Below are positions 1 through 7,257 of a DNA stretch of 15,545 nucleotides, in pieces. The stretch spans positions 1-15,545 of the forward strand of contig CAKVIE010000025.1 of assembly GCA_934754505.1 (NCBI GenBank). The letters are read 5' to 3'. Position numbers and translations under genes: made by a program. This stretch comes from an uncultured Candidatus Melainabacteria bacterium. GTDB taxonomy: Bacteria > Cyanobacteriota > Vampirovibrionia > Gastranaerophilales > Gastranaerophilaceae. Under the pieces are notes generated by a model. The model saw only the letters and a list, made by a program, of their open reading frames with translations. It was not told where the DNA came from and ran no database searches. Every line of letters starts with the position of its first letter. Within the stretch, counting starts at the first letter, position 1.

Positions 1-71
1 CATTCGCTATGTTTTTTGCTACTTCGGGTTCGCTCGCTCTGCTCGACTCCACCCTACGCTGTCTTGACCAG
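1..71. repeat. 71-bp sequence repeated exactly at the other end of the window
   Basis: These 71 bases are identical, in the same orientation, to 15475-15545, the last bases of the window. They are rich in short runs such as TTGCTACTTCGG and CTCGACTCCACCCTACGC. A diverged relative lies at about 14220-14265. No gene is visible. It looks like one copy of a dispersed intergenic repeat. The coincidence of both window ends with the ends of the match suggests that the sequence was cut or assembled at this repeat. Confidence 0.85.
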
Positions 72-133
72 TTCGCAATAAACGTGTCTGCACGGCAAGG
101 CTCACCGCCTTGACCGTTCTGCACTCTGCTCAC

Positions 134-211
134 TGGTCGCTCCGTTCCTCGTGATGACGACTTTTTTTCTAATGTCATTGCGAGAAAATCTCTGATTTTC
201 GTGGCAATCCA
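134..211. repeat. Composite dispersed repeat, units B and A
   Basis: This is the first of four copies of a two-part intergenic element. Part B, truncated on its left here, ends in CTCGTGATGACGA at about 161. Part A (174-211) begins GTCATTGCGAG and ends GTGGCAATCCA. A T-rich linker of about 12 bases joins them. Part A folds as a hairpin: outer ATTGC pairs with GCAAT, and inner GAAAATC pairs with GATTTTC. The same arrangement is seen near 2100-2160 (A truncated), 13966-14052 and 14363-14445. Confidence 0.8.
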
Positions 212-458
212 TTCAGAATACTTCAAAATTAAAACAGATTAACCAAACTGAATGGCAACTTGTTTTGCCCGTGGTAATCATGAAAAACACGTCATTGCGA
301 GAAACTTTGCCTCGAAAATCAAAATTTCTATATTGTTTTTAACATAATCAAAAATTTAATTACGAATATTAGATATCACTTAAGTTACAGACTTCAAAAT
401 GTATTAATAATTTTTCCACTGGTTTGTTTCCTTAACAGATTGTTTGTTTAAAATCAAT
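212..458. other. AT-rich intergenic stretch with a degenerate repeat
   Basis: No gene is visible. A partial copy of repeat unit A begins at 291 (GTCATTGCGAG) and loses similarity after about 316. A small hairpin, AGATTG pairing with CAATCT at about 436-460, sits just after the kelch gene stop, but it has no T run and I do not call it a terminator. Confidence 0.5.
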
Positions 459-1820
459 CTATTTATTTTGATTTTCAGATAAATTGATAATATATGCATT
501 ATTGGAATAATATTCTTTACCGTAAAATATATTTCCGTCACTTGTCGGCATGCTTGTTATATCAAAAAAGCTCAATGCTTTATTTAACCTGTACTTATTT
601 ATGTTTACACCGCCTGTTAATAAAATTTTTTTGTCATTTAAAAAAATCAAATTTGAATAATTAGGTATTAACACATTCGAAAGATTAATTATAAATTTTT
701 CTGTGTTTATAGCACCCAAAAATCCATAGCCATAATTTGAGGGTTTAAAGCAAATAAAATATTTTTCATTACTATCTTGATTTTCGTAAAAAGTGCTAAA
801 TACATTGAAAAACTCACCGAAATAATATTTATTATTTGTATTTACAGTTTTAACTTTTTTATCAGCATTATTAAAAATTTGAAATGGCGGTACGTTATAT
901 TTTTGTGCTTTGTAATAACTGTTTCCGCCGAAGATTATAAAATCATTATTATTTACTGCCAATAAATAAGGTATCTCTGTTTTAATATTAATGGTTCCAA
1001 TTCTTTTAAAAGAATTGGTCGTTGGGGCAAACTCTTCAATGAAAGGTGTTGCACATTTTGGGATAGGTTCTTTGCAATAGCTAAGCCCGCCTAATATATA
1101 TGTTTTTCCGTTTTTTAAAGTTATTGCAGAATGCATAAATCTGGGTTCTTTCAGATTATTAATTTTTTTAATTGTTTTATTTTTAACATCAATAATTTCG
1201 GCTTTGTTGAGAATATTACTTTTGTTTTTTTCTGCAAAACTACCAAGTCCCCCTGCAATAAGAATATTTTCGTTCGGCAACATAACAAAACTTGTTGCCT
1301 TTGGCATATTACCTCTTTGAACAGGTTTATCTTTAAATAATTCAAAACGGTTTTTTTCGTAATTATAAAGCTCTATACCATTGATATCGGCAATAATTAC
1401 ATTTCCGTTTTTTAATGAATATTGTTTGTGTGAAAAATGAGGCAAATTCATTTCTGGACCAATAGAAAATGTATTAGTTTGGGGATCAAAAATTTCAGTA
1501 GTTTTTAAGCCACTTAAACTATTTGTATTAGCTCCGCCTGTAATAAGTATTTTTCCGTCTTTTAATTTACTGCTTTGATGAAAAGACCTTTCAGAATTAA
1601 GATTATTTATTTTTTGTATAGAAAATTTTTTTTGAATTGATTGATTTATGTCGTTTTTAATATTTTGTAATAACGATAAAAGGAAAGGTATAAATAATAA
1701 AATAAAAACAACCAATATGGTTTTTTGCAGATTGGATTTTAATACAGAATTATTATCACCATTTTTTTCTTTATTATTTGCATTAAAATTATTCCCATTT
1801 TGAGGAAATTTTTCAAACAT
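459..1820 (-). CDS. Membrane-anchored kelch-repeat protein
   Basis: The product has 453 residues. A polar N-terminus rich in Asn and Lys (1-33) precedes one hydrophobic segment (about 34-52), with no signal peptidase site that I can see, so it is probably a membrane anchor with the rest outside. The remainder carries kelch-like strands ending in a glycine pair: ILITGG (near 91-96), ILIAGG (186-191), YILGG (241-245), FIIFGG (294-299) and ILLTGG (399-404). Between them are Phe/Asp-Pro turn segments such as FDPQTNTF. Kelch motifs build beta-propellers used for binding or, in galactose oxidase relatives, catalysis; no copper ligands are recognisable here. I chose ATG at 1820 because AGAGAGG lies about 7 bases upstream; a TTG start at 1841 would add 7 residues. 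The gene stands alone with its own promoter. Its ligand is unknown. Confidence 0.85.
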   Translation of the reverse strand: MFEKFPQNGNNFNANNKEKNGDNNSVLKSNLQKTILVVFILLFIPFLLSLLQNIKNDINQSIQKKFSIQKINNLNSERSFHQSSKLKDGKILITGGANTNSLSGLKTTEIFDPQTNTFSIGPEMNLPHFSHKQYSLKNGNVIIADINGIELYNYEKNRFELFKDKPVQRGNMPKATSFVMLPNENILIAGGLGSFAEKNKSNILNKAEIIDVKNKTIKKINNLKEPRFMHSAITLKNGKTYILGGLSYCKEPIPKCATPFIEEFAPTTNSFKRIGTINIKTEIPYLLAVNNNDFIIFGGNSYYKAQKYNVPPFQIFNNADKKVKTVNTNNKYYFGEFFNVFSTFYENQDSNEKYFICFKPSNYGYGFLGAINTEKFIINLSNVLIPNYSNLIFLNDKKILLTGGVNINKYRLNKALSFFDITSMPTSDGNIFYGKEYYSNNAYIINLSENQNK

Positions 1821-1863
1821 TTTGATGCCTCTCTTGCCCAAAAAACATATTTACAATTATTTT

Positions 1864-1892
1864 ATTATACAAAATGACTTTTGAATTGTCTA
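1864..1892 (-). promoter_or_regulatory. Sigma-70-type promoter of the kelch gene
   Basis: Read on the minus strand, TAGACA (1892-1887) is followed by a 17-base spacer and a perfect TATAAT (1869-1864). It lies about 45 bases before the ATG at 1820. This is inferred from consensus match only. Confidence 0.65.
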
Positions 1893-1934
1893 TAATTATT
1901 CTATGGATTGTGTTGTAGCAAGTTTAATTTTAGT

Positions 1935-1965
1935 CCGTAGGTTGGGATTAAACCCAACAGAAAAA
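1935..1965. repeat. Near-palindromic repeat D, copy 1
   Basis: A GTCCGTAG lead-in is followed by GTTGGGATTAAACCCAAC (1941-1958), a palindrome with one mismatch pair, then AGAAAAA. The second copy at 14453-14484 has the same lead-in, a perfect 18-bp palindrome and the same tail. No poly-T follows on either strand, so it is not an obvious terminator. Confidence 0.75.
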
Positions 1966-1995
1966 TTTACTGTCTCGTGGCAATACAAAAAACAT

Positions 1996-2033
1996 GTCAT
2001 TGCGAGAAAATCTTTGATTTCCGTGGCAATCCA
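1996..2033. repeat. Repeat unit A, single copy
   Basis: It starts GTCATTGCGAG and ends CGTGGCAATCCA, with ATTGC/GCAAT outer arms. The inner arms, AAATC and GATTT around TTT, differ from the copy at 174 but still pair. Confidence 0.8.
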
Positions 2034-2034
2034 G

Positions 2035-2160
2035 AAAACAACAAATACTTTCTTCAATATGCTCGATTTGTTTTTTTATAAATTATCTCTAATTTATACT
2101 GGATCACCACGTCGTTTCACTCCTCGTGATGACGATTTTCTTTTCAAATGTCATTGCGAG
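2035..2160. repeat. Long dispersed repeat (C-B-A), A part truncated
   Basis: This matches 13901-14025 over about 125 bases with scattered differences. The shared parts are AAAACAACAAATACT, TTCAATATGCTCGATTT, TTTATAAATTATCTCTA, then part B (TGGATCACCACGTCG at 2100 to CTCGTGATGACGA at 2135) and the first 11 bases of part A (GTCATTGCGAG, 2150-2160). Here part A stops abruptly where the 39-bp direct repeat at 2161 begins, whereas the copy near 14015 is complete. That marks a rearrangement junction at 2160/2161. Confidence 0.8.
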
Positions 2161-2199
2161 AGCAATTCAGCAGTTCGAGTCTGTACATCAAAAATTCAC
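2161..2199 (+). repeat. 39-bp direct repeat, left copy (possible island boundary)
   Basis: This matches 8222-8260 in the same orientation at 38 of 39 positions. It contains AGCAGTTCGAGTCT, which resembles a tRNA T-arm, but no complete tRNA surrounds it. The two copies enclose about 6 kb of minus-strand accessory genes, so they could be attL and attR of an integrated element. They could also be two copies of another dispersed repeat. Confidence 0.6.
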
Positions 2200-2510
2200 T
2201 ACGGTTTAAAATGGACTTTTGAATTCTTTATTAATTGCGGTAATGCCGAATTTGTTTGAATAATAGCCATATTTTTGAGTTTGGGTGAAATGTCCGTAAC
2301 GTCTGTTTTGTGTCTAACATATGTCCACAAAATGTCCGTAAAAATTTTACAAAATAGCCAAAAATCAAACATAATATATATTTTCCAAGGGAAGAACAAC
2401 CGGACATTTCTATCAAAAAAGTATAAAAATATAGCTCGGAAGCAAACCGGAATAATTTGTAAATTTTGAGTAACACGAAAATACCAAAAAGCTACAGGTT
2501 CAATTAAATC
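2200..2510. other. Gene-free left margin of the accessory block
   Basis: This AT-rich stretch of about 310 bases lies between the left direct repeat and the end of the zinc-finger gene. Short open frames exist on both strands, but none has a ribosome binding site or a composition I find convincing. The notable content is the TGTC repeat array at 2291-2343 and an inverted CGGACATTT at 2401-2409. Confidence 0.5.
2291..2343 (+). repeat. Tandem array of imperfect 11-bp TGTC repeats
   Basis: Units begin at 2291 (TGTCCGTAA, 9 bases), 2300 (CGTCTGTTTTG), 2311 (TGTCTAACATA), 2322 (TGTCCACAAAA) and 2333 (TGTCCGTAAAA). The last four are spaced exactly 11 bases apart, about one helical turn, so a protein could contact them on one face of the DNA. 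An inverted copy of the core, CGGACATTT, follows at 2401. Such arrays can be iterons, operators or recombinase arm sites; which applies here is unknown. Confidence 0.5.
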
Positions 2511-3608
2511 TTATATCGCAAATTCTTTACTTAGTAAATTTACACACTTATAATAATTACTTATTGTATAACCTCTTTTAAATGCATCTAAACGTGCTTT
2601 TTGCATTGTTTTGGTATTACTCTTTTTTGTTTTTGTTATTGGCTGAATAAATGCAAAATTTTGCAAATTCATATCTTTAAATATTTTATTATCAATATTT
2701 TTACTTATAAAAATATCTTCACTATATAAAAAAATTAAAAAATTAAGTATTGAAAGTTGTTTTTCTAACTCCAATTCATTTAATTCACGAAAAAATTTAT
2801 TATATTTTGCATTTTTTTTATAAAAAACAAGGACAATACTACTATTTTGGAATGGATATAAGCATATATAAACATTGTCCAAACCGTCTATTTTACTGCA
2901 TAACGGATTATTTAGCAGTTTATCATGTAAATCAAAATAAATGGTAAAGGTACTCTGAATTGCAATTGGAATAGTATAGGATAGTTTTTTGAAATAACCA
3001 ATTTCAAATAAGAAATCCCCCTTGTTTATATCGCTGTATATTCTTTGAACTTCTCTTGTATGATATTTTTTATCCACTTTCCATGGTTCATAAATACCAT
3101 ATATTGGGCTTTTTCTTTCTTTTATACATCTTTTTTCGTATGTATTTTTATTAATATATTCTAAAAATTTTATATCTCTTGTGAGTTTCCACTGATAGTA
3201 CAAATGTGTCTTTAATGCAATTTGAGAAAGCATAATATCGTTAGGAGTTTTTAACCAATTTTCAGGGTTTTCATATTCTTGAAATATCTTTGAATCGCAT
3301 TCAATACATATATTTTTGAAAGTTTGAATATTTTCAATGCCATTTTCTTGTTGGCTAAGTGGGTTTGTTTTTAATATTTGTGTATTATATAGTCGACCAT
3401 TATCTTCAATATTTTTTAAAATAAAGCGGGGAATTGTATGAGAATTGCACAATTTAATATTGGCTTTCTTGCAAATTTGACAATTATGAAAAAAAGGGGT
3501 TCTGTTTATTTCTTTTCTGATTGAAGACAATAATTTACTAAAATTCTGTACATCTTCTTTTTCGGGTCCACCTTCTTTTAAATTTATTAATGAGGAAAAA
3601 TTATCCAT
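2511..3608 (-). CDS. Zinc-finger (HNH/treble-clef-like) protein, function unknown
   Basis: The product has 365 residues. Near residue 42 it has CQIC, followed by CNSHTIPRFILKNI; about 50 residues later comes CIECDSKIFQEYE. This Cys pair, Ser-His-Thr-Ile-Pro and second Cys pair with Asp resembles a group of HNH/treble-clef zinc-finger proteins that I recall from bacterial accessory regions, often near defence genes. I cannot name a Pfam family with certainty. The rest is rich in Lys, Asn and Ile with hydrophobic strands (for example NVYICLYPFQNSSIVLVFY), and no transmembrane segment is clear. ATG at 3608 is supported by AAGGAC about 7 bases upstream. The gene starts 54 bases after the AbiEii-like gene in the same direction, so it may be the third gene of that operon. 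A nuclease role is possible but unproven. Confidence 0.75.
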   Translation of the reverse strand: MDNFSSLINLKEGGPEKEDVQNFSKLLSSIRKEINRTPFFHNCQICKKANIKLCNSHTIPRFILKNIEDNGRLYNTQILKTNPLSQQENGIENIQTFKNICIECDSKIFQEYENPENWLKTPNDIMLSQIALKTHLYYQWKLTRDIKFLEYINKNTYEKRCIKERKSPIYGIYEPWKVDKKYHTREVQRIYSDINKGDFLFEIGYFKKLSYTIPIAIQSTFTIYFDLHDKLLNNPLCSKIDGLDNVYICLYPFQNSSIVLVFYKKNAKYNKFFRELNELELEKQLSILNFLIFLYSEDIFISKNIDNKIFKDMNLQNFAFIQPITKTKKSNTKTMQKARLDAFKRGYTISNYYKCVNLLSKEFAI

Positions 3609-3662
3609 ATATATGTCCTTGTATAATATTATTGTTTACATAAATAGAAATTAGTATAAATT

Positions 3663-4592
3663 CTATTTTGTTGTTAAAAATTTGTATATCTTTTTAAATT
3701 CATCAATAGCTTTTTTAAAAGTTATAACTTTTGAGTTTTTTGCATAACTCATTGAGCCTACAAAATCAGAGTATTCTTTTTTGTAAACTTTATCTTCCGT
3801 TAATTTATCAAGAGTAATTTTTATGAATTCCGACAGAGTATAATGGTTTTCAACTCCTCCACGACCTATATCAGCCTCATACGATTTTTGTAAAAGCTCA
3901 ACAAATTCTTTTGTATAAATAAAATCTTTCAATGCGACTATATCGTGTAAATGACGAACAATTGTCGGGTCATTTTCTCTCGTGTGCAGAGGTTTTGTTC
4001 TGTCTTTGATATAAACTCTCCACATCAATGCGCTAAATTTATTTGCAATGACTTCAATCGGCTGAATACAATTTACCGTAACAGGTTCTTCATTAATAAA
4101 CTTTCCGATAAATGAAGATATTTTGCAATTTGTGCTCGGTAAAACAAGGTTTTCAAAAGTAAATTCAGCTTTTATATTCGGTCTTAAATTAGAACCCTCA
4201 TACAATTTTTCGTATTCAATTTCAAAACTAAAAAAGTTATTTTCATTACCTTTTTTGATTGATTCAGGAATGATAAGATAATCTTCTTTATTATCAAGAG
4301 CAGTCAAAATAAAATTACAAAAATTTTTCTTTTCTGATCTTGTAAAATGTTTGTCGGTATGTATTCTAAAATCAATATCTTCGGAAAATCTTTGAATTTT
4401 ATGATATGCCTTAGATAAACAAGTCCCACCGGAAAAAACTATTTTTAAATCAGGATAATTAATTTTACTGATTTCAGATAAAACCTTAACAACATAGTAA
4501 TCTTTTTCTACAAACTGCGGAGCAATACCGAATTCCTGAGAATATTCATTAACTATATTTATAATATTTTTCTTTGTTTCTGACGGTTTCAT
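3663..4592 (-). CDS. AbiEii-type nucleotidyltransferase toxin
   Basis: The product has 309 residues and matches the AbiEii family (type IV toxin-antitoxin toxins with a nucleotidyltransferase fold). Motif I is FSGGTCLSKAYHK (53-65). The metal-binding acidic pair is D72 and D74 in SEDIDF. IKAEF follows at 140-144, then the conserved C-terminal stretch PIEVIANKFSALMWR (178-192) and HLHDIVAL (214-221). All the key residues I expect are present, so it is probably active. Members transfer nucleotides to RNA targets such as tRNA and stop growth when not balanced by the antitoxin. Its start lies inside the preceding antitoxin gene (44-base overlap), with GGAG only 12 bases upstream, so translational coupling is likely. 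Length is normal for the family. Whether it blocks phage, stabilises the island or both cannot be read from sequence. Confidence 0.92.
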   Translation of the reverse strand: MKPSETKKNIINIVNEYSQEFGIAPQFVEKDYYVVKVLSEISKINYPDLKIVFSGGTCLSKAYHKIQRFSEDIDFRIHTDKHFTRSEKKNFCNFILTALDNKEDYLIIPESIKKGNENNFFSFEIEYEKLYEGSNLRPNIKAEFTFENLVLPSTNCKISSFIGKFINEEPVTVNCIQPIEVIANKFSALMWRVYIKDRTKPLHTRENDPTIVRHLHDIVALKDFIYTKEFVELLQKSYEADIGRGGVENHYTLSEFIKITLDKLTEDKVYKKEYSDFVGSMSYAKNSKVITFKKAIDEFKKIYKFLTTK

Positions 4593-4989
4593 AAGTAATA
4601 TAGACTCCGTTAAACCCGATTTTTCTTAAAATTGTTCCCTTGATTGCAATAACCTTACCGTTTGGAACCTGTGTTGTTTTGCCTTCATTATACCATAATT
4701 CATATCTGCTCTGCAGAACTTTAATATTAAGTTTTTGTGCTACTGCCTTGCCTATTTCAACCAAATCTATCTGCGGAATAATTTTACCTGTCAGTGTGGA
4801 TTCTTTTGCTTTAACATAGACCCCCTGACCGACTTTCACAATCAGATTTTTTGCAATAAGTTTGCGCAAGGCTCTCATAACCTGATCTCTGTCAGACAAG
4901 TCCAAAAAATCAGACAGCATAAATACGAAGTCCTTTGACTTCTTTATACGATATTGAATTCTTTTTTCTAAAATGTCCGAGATTGGCAT
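4549..4989 (-). CDS. AbiEi-like antitoxin and repressor (DUF6088-like)
   Basis: The product has 146 residues. Its N-terminal half forms a winged helix-turn-helix, with DLSDRDQVMRALRKLIAKN as the likely helices and LIVKVGQGVYVKA as the wing. The second half (TLTGKIIPQIDLVEIGKAVAQKL, shown here by its ends) resembles short AbiEi-like antitoxins annotated as DUF6088. In studied AbiE systems this protein both neutralises AbiEii and represses the operon promoter. The gene is first in the pair, overlaps the toxin start by 44 bases, and has a repeat-containing AT-rich promoter region directly upstream. ATG at 4989 has only a weak GGA-type ribosome site. The protein lacks the long C-terminal domain of classical AbiEi, which fits the shorter family. 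Confidence 0.85.
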   Translation of the reverse strand: MPISDILEKRIQYRIKKSKDFVFMLSDFLDLSDRDQVMRALRKLIAKNLIVKVGQGVYVKAKESTLTGKIIPQIDLVEIGKAVAQKLNIKVLQSRYELWYNEGKTTQVPNGKVIAIKGTILRKIGFNGVYITYETVRNKEKYYKYS

Positions 4990-5015
4990 AATTTTTCCGT
5001 TTTTATTTTTATAAA

Positions 5016-5056
5016 ATACGACATTATATATTTATATTATACGACACGTTATATAA
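5016..5056 (-). promoter_or_regulatory. Candidate promoter and operator of the AbiE pair
   Basis: Two similar direct repeats, ATACGACATTATATA (5016-5030) and ATACGACACGTTATATA (5039-5055), start 23 bases apart. Between them on the minus strand is TATAAT (5041-5036), a plausible -10 box; the -35 box is weak. Paired repeats flanking the -10 box suit autorepression by the AbiEi-like protein. Studied AbiEi operators are reported as inverted repeats, so direct repeats would be a variation. Confidence 0.45.
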
Positions 5057-5132
5057 TTTTTAAAGTGGTATAAGCAAAATATTTTAATTATCTTTAATAT
5101 ATTATCAACAATAACGAAATCTAATTTTGTTA

Positions 5133-5858
5133 TTAAACGAAATTGCTAAACCTCAAATCATCAAACATATAGTTTTTAAGCCCGAGTTGTTGTTTGATTT
5201 TGTAAAAATCATTTCTTATTTTTCTTTTCATAATTTCTTTGTCTTGTTCAGAACCCGTTAAAATGGTGTTTAAAGAGCATTTTTGAGTATTTAATTTTAA
5301 AATAATCGGAAGCATATACGGATATTGTTTTTTGACGATTTGAAGTAATTTTTTGTATTGTTCTTTTGAAAGGATTTGTATTTTCCTTTTCGGAATATCT
5401 GCAATCCGTTTAACTTCAAATATGCACGTTTTAGGGATTGAACCGTTGTTTTGAAAGTATTTGATAATTTGATTTAACAGGCACAAAATGTTTTTTATTC
5501 TTCTCTCAGATACTGGCTTATTCTGCATTGTTTTTCTGAAATTTTCTATATCGGAAACGGTAATATTTTTAAGTTTAAAATCTTTGAAATAAGGAATAAT
5601 GAGAGCATAAATAAAGGTTTTGTAGGTTTGCAAAGTCTTTTTGGTTACTTTTCTGTTTCGGCAGTCATTCAAAAATATTTCACAGGCTTCAATGGTTTTT
5701 ATTTCTAAATTCTGACATTCAATATTCCTGTCGATAATTTTAAATTTATCGTTTGTTTCTGAAGTTTCAACATATTCAAACTTATCTCCCACAGGCTTTA
5801 TGTTTTCTGATTTCCTTATAAATTCAATCGCCAAAGCTTCATCAATGTCGCAGAACAT
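5133..5858 (-). pseudogene. Tyrosine recombinase (phage integrase)-like remnant, no catalytic Tyr
   Basis: The 241-residue product has a SAM-like core-binding domain of phage integrases (about 52-140; TLQTYKTFIYALIIPYFKDF and SDIENFRKTM are typical). The start of the catalytic domain follows (ILSKEQYKKLLQIVKKQ, 162-178; YMLPIILKLN, 181-190). The box I region (TG-R-GE, with the first catalytic Arg) is missing. The box II motif HDLRH appears as DDLRF (233-237), and the protein stops four residues later, without the GH motif or the Tyr nucleophile. It therefore cannot catalyse strand exchange alone. It may be a decayed integrase of the island or a DNA-binding regulator derived from one. The ATG at 5858 has no good ribosome site, and the frame stays open upstream (VTLEDIV before the Met), so the true start is uncertain. 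Confidence 0.65.
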
Positions 5859-5886
5859 AACTATATCTTCAAGAGTAACAACTTTT

Positions 5887-6119
5887 ATGGATAATGAATT
5901 AAAAAATTATTTGATAAAAAAAGAAATTTCTGATAACGATAAAATCTTTATTAAATCAGCAGAAATTGATGTTATTCTTACTATTTCAGATTTTGATTCA
6001 TCAGATATAGAGCTAAAAGATTTATTAGCACAATCATGGCAAAAATTATTGAAAGTGATGTTTCAGATACTGTTTATAATATTCAAAATTTAGAAAATGG
6101 GATTATAAAGTTTGCTTAA
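5887..6119 (+). pseudogene. Small plus-strand open frames, possibly one frameshifted gene
   Basis: The only plus-strand coding candidates in the accessory block are here. One frame, 5887-6093, begins MDNELKNYLIKKEISDNDK and remains protein-like to about DIELKDLLAQ, then turns into an unlikely hydrophobic tail. In another frame, ATG at 6036 gives MAKIIESDVSDTVYNIQNL and ends at TAA 6117-6119 (27 residues). Adding one base near 6033-6035 would join them into a single acidic protein of about 78 residues ending in GIIKFA. It converges on the AAA+ gene, and its ATG is 28 bases from the start of the divergent integrase-like gene. I recognise no family. It may be a broken gene or two tiny genes. Confidence 0.35.
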
Positions 6120-6135
6120 GTATAAATTATTAGTT

Positions 6136-7257
6136 TTAATTCTTTTTTAATATATGTGCTACAAGTTTCCTATTTATATACTCGTCAATTAATGTTGATA
6201 TATGCCTTACATTTTTGAGTAAACTGATTTTATCGTATAAAAGTTTTTTTAAGTTTTTTATGTCTATTAATATTTTTTCATTTTTGTTAAGTTTAGAATA
6301 TTTTTTACTCGTTATTAAATTTATAATTTCTTTTTTTGCTTCTGTCGTCAAGTCTGAATATTCTATAAATTTGCCAATTCTGTAGTAAATAGGATCACCT
6401 AAATGTTTTTTTATGTCTTCTACACTCTGATAATTTGATGTGCATATTATTATTGCGTTTTCCACCTTTACTCTGTAATTTTTATCTTCAAAGATACCTT
6501 CATCAAACAACTGATAAAATGCACTATAGAAAATGGGAGCAGCTTTATCAAATTCATCCAATAATATAACATTCGATTTTCTTTCCAATAATTCCTTGGC
6601 AAATGAATTCTGAAAATGATTACCTCCAAACATATAATCAGCAAATTCATCACTATGATACATTGAAAATTGTCTTCTAAATAAATCTTGTTTTAATAAT
6701 TCGCTTATTAATTTTGCTGTTTCGGTTTTGCCAACCCCAGATGGTCCATACAACATTAGAACTATTGGCTTTTTATTATTTGTTTTTTTTACCAAAGAAT
6801 AAAAAGCTGATAAAAGTTGTTCTTTTACATGTTCTTGTCCAATTATCCTTGTAGAAAAATTTTTGTTAATGTTTTTAAATACATTTAAGTTTATAGTGTT
6901 ATATTCATAATATTTTTTTTCAATTATATTCGGAAAAGTTTGTTCTAATCGTATTTGTACCTGTAAAGGTGGGTTCTGTAAATACAAATTATCAATACTA
7001 TAATTTTCAAACAAACCAGGAAATCTCTGCAAGGCACCTTCTGTCATGCAAGCGTATGATTCTGAATAGGCAACGATATTGTTAATATGCTCAACATTCT
7101 GTTGAGTATTAGTTTCTTTACCAAGAACTTGAACAGGTATCTGCCTATGTTTAGTATCATCCTTAAATATAAATTCAGATAATGTAGTTTTGTCAGAAGG
7201 AATGATTTTTTCAAATGCATTTTTAGGTCCATAATAAATATAAATTTTCTGCATCAT
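6136..7257 (-). CDS. Clp-like AAA+ ATPase with a unique N-terminal domain
   Basis: The product has 373 residues. About 135 residues of unassigned sequence (with SESYACMTEGALQRFP and YLQNPPLQVQ) precede one AAA+ module of the ClpA/ClpB D2 type. Seen in order are IIGQEHVKEQL (138-148), Walker A GPSGVGKT (171-178), Walker B ILLDEFD (231-237), sensor 1 TSN (273-275), a candidate arginine finger R293 and sensor 2 R351. All catalytic residues are intact. It lacks the Clp N-domain, the first AAA module and the coiled-coil middle domain, so it is not a chaperone of the ClpB kind. I recall similar stand-alone ATPases in other bacteria, without a known role. Its ATG overlaps the stop of the preceding gene (TAATG), implying coupled translation and joint function. 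It probably forms a ring that remodels a partner or target. Confidence 0.88.
   Translation of the reverse strand: MMQKIYIYYGPKNAFEKIIPSDKTTLSEFIFKDDTKHRQIPVQVLGKETNTQQNVEHINNIVAYSESYACMTEGALQRFPGLFENYSIDNLYLQNPPLQVQIRLEQTFPNIIEKKYYEYNTINLNVFKNINKNFSTRIIGQEHVKEQLLSAFYSLVKKTNNKKPIVLMLYGPSGVGKTETAKLISELLKQDLFRRQFSMYHSDEFADYMFGGNHFQNSFAKELLERKSNVILLDEFDKAAPIFYSAFYQLFDEGIFEDKNYRVKVENAIIICTSNYQSVEDIKKHLGDPIYYRIGKFIEYSDLTTEAKKEIINLITSKKYSKLNKNEKILIDIKNLKKLLYDKISLLKNVRHISTLIDEYINRKLVAHILKKN

Noticed and set aside
2199..2476. Overlapping short minus-strand open frames in the left margin
   Set aside because: They lack ribosome sites and contain the TGTC array; I see no protein family.
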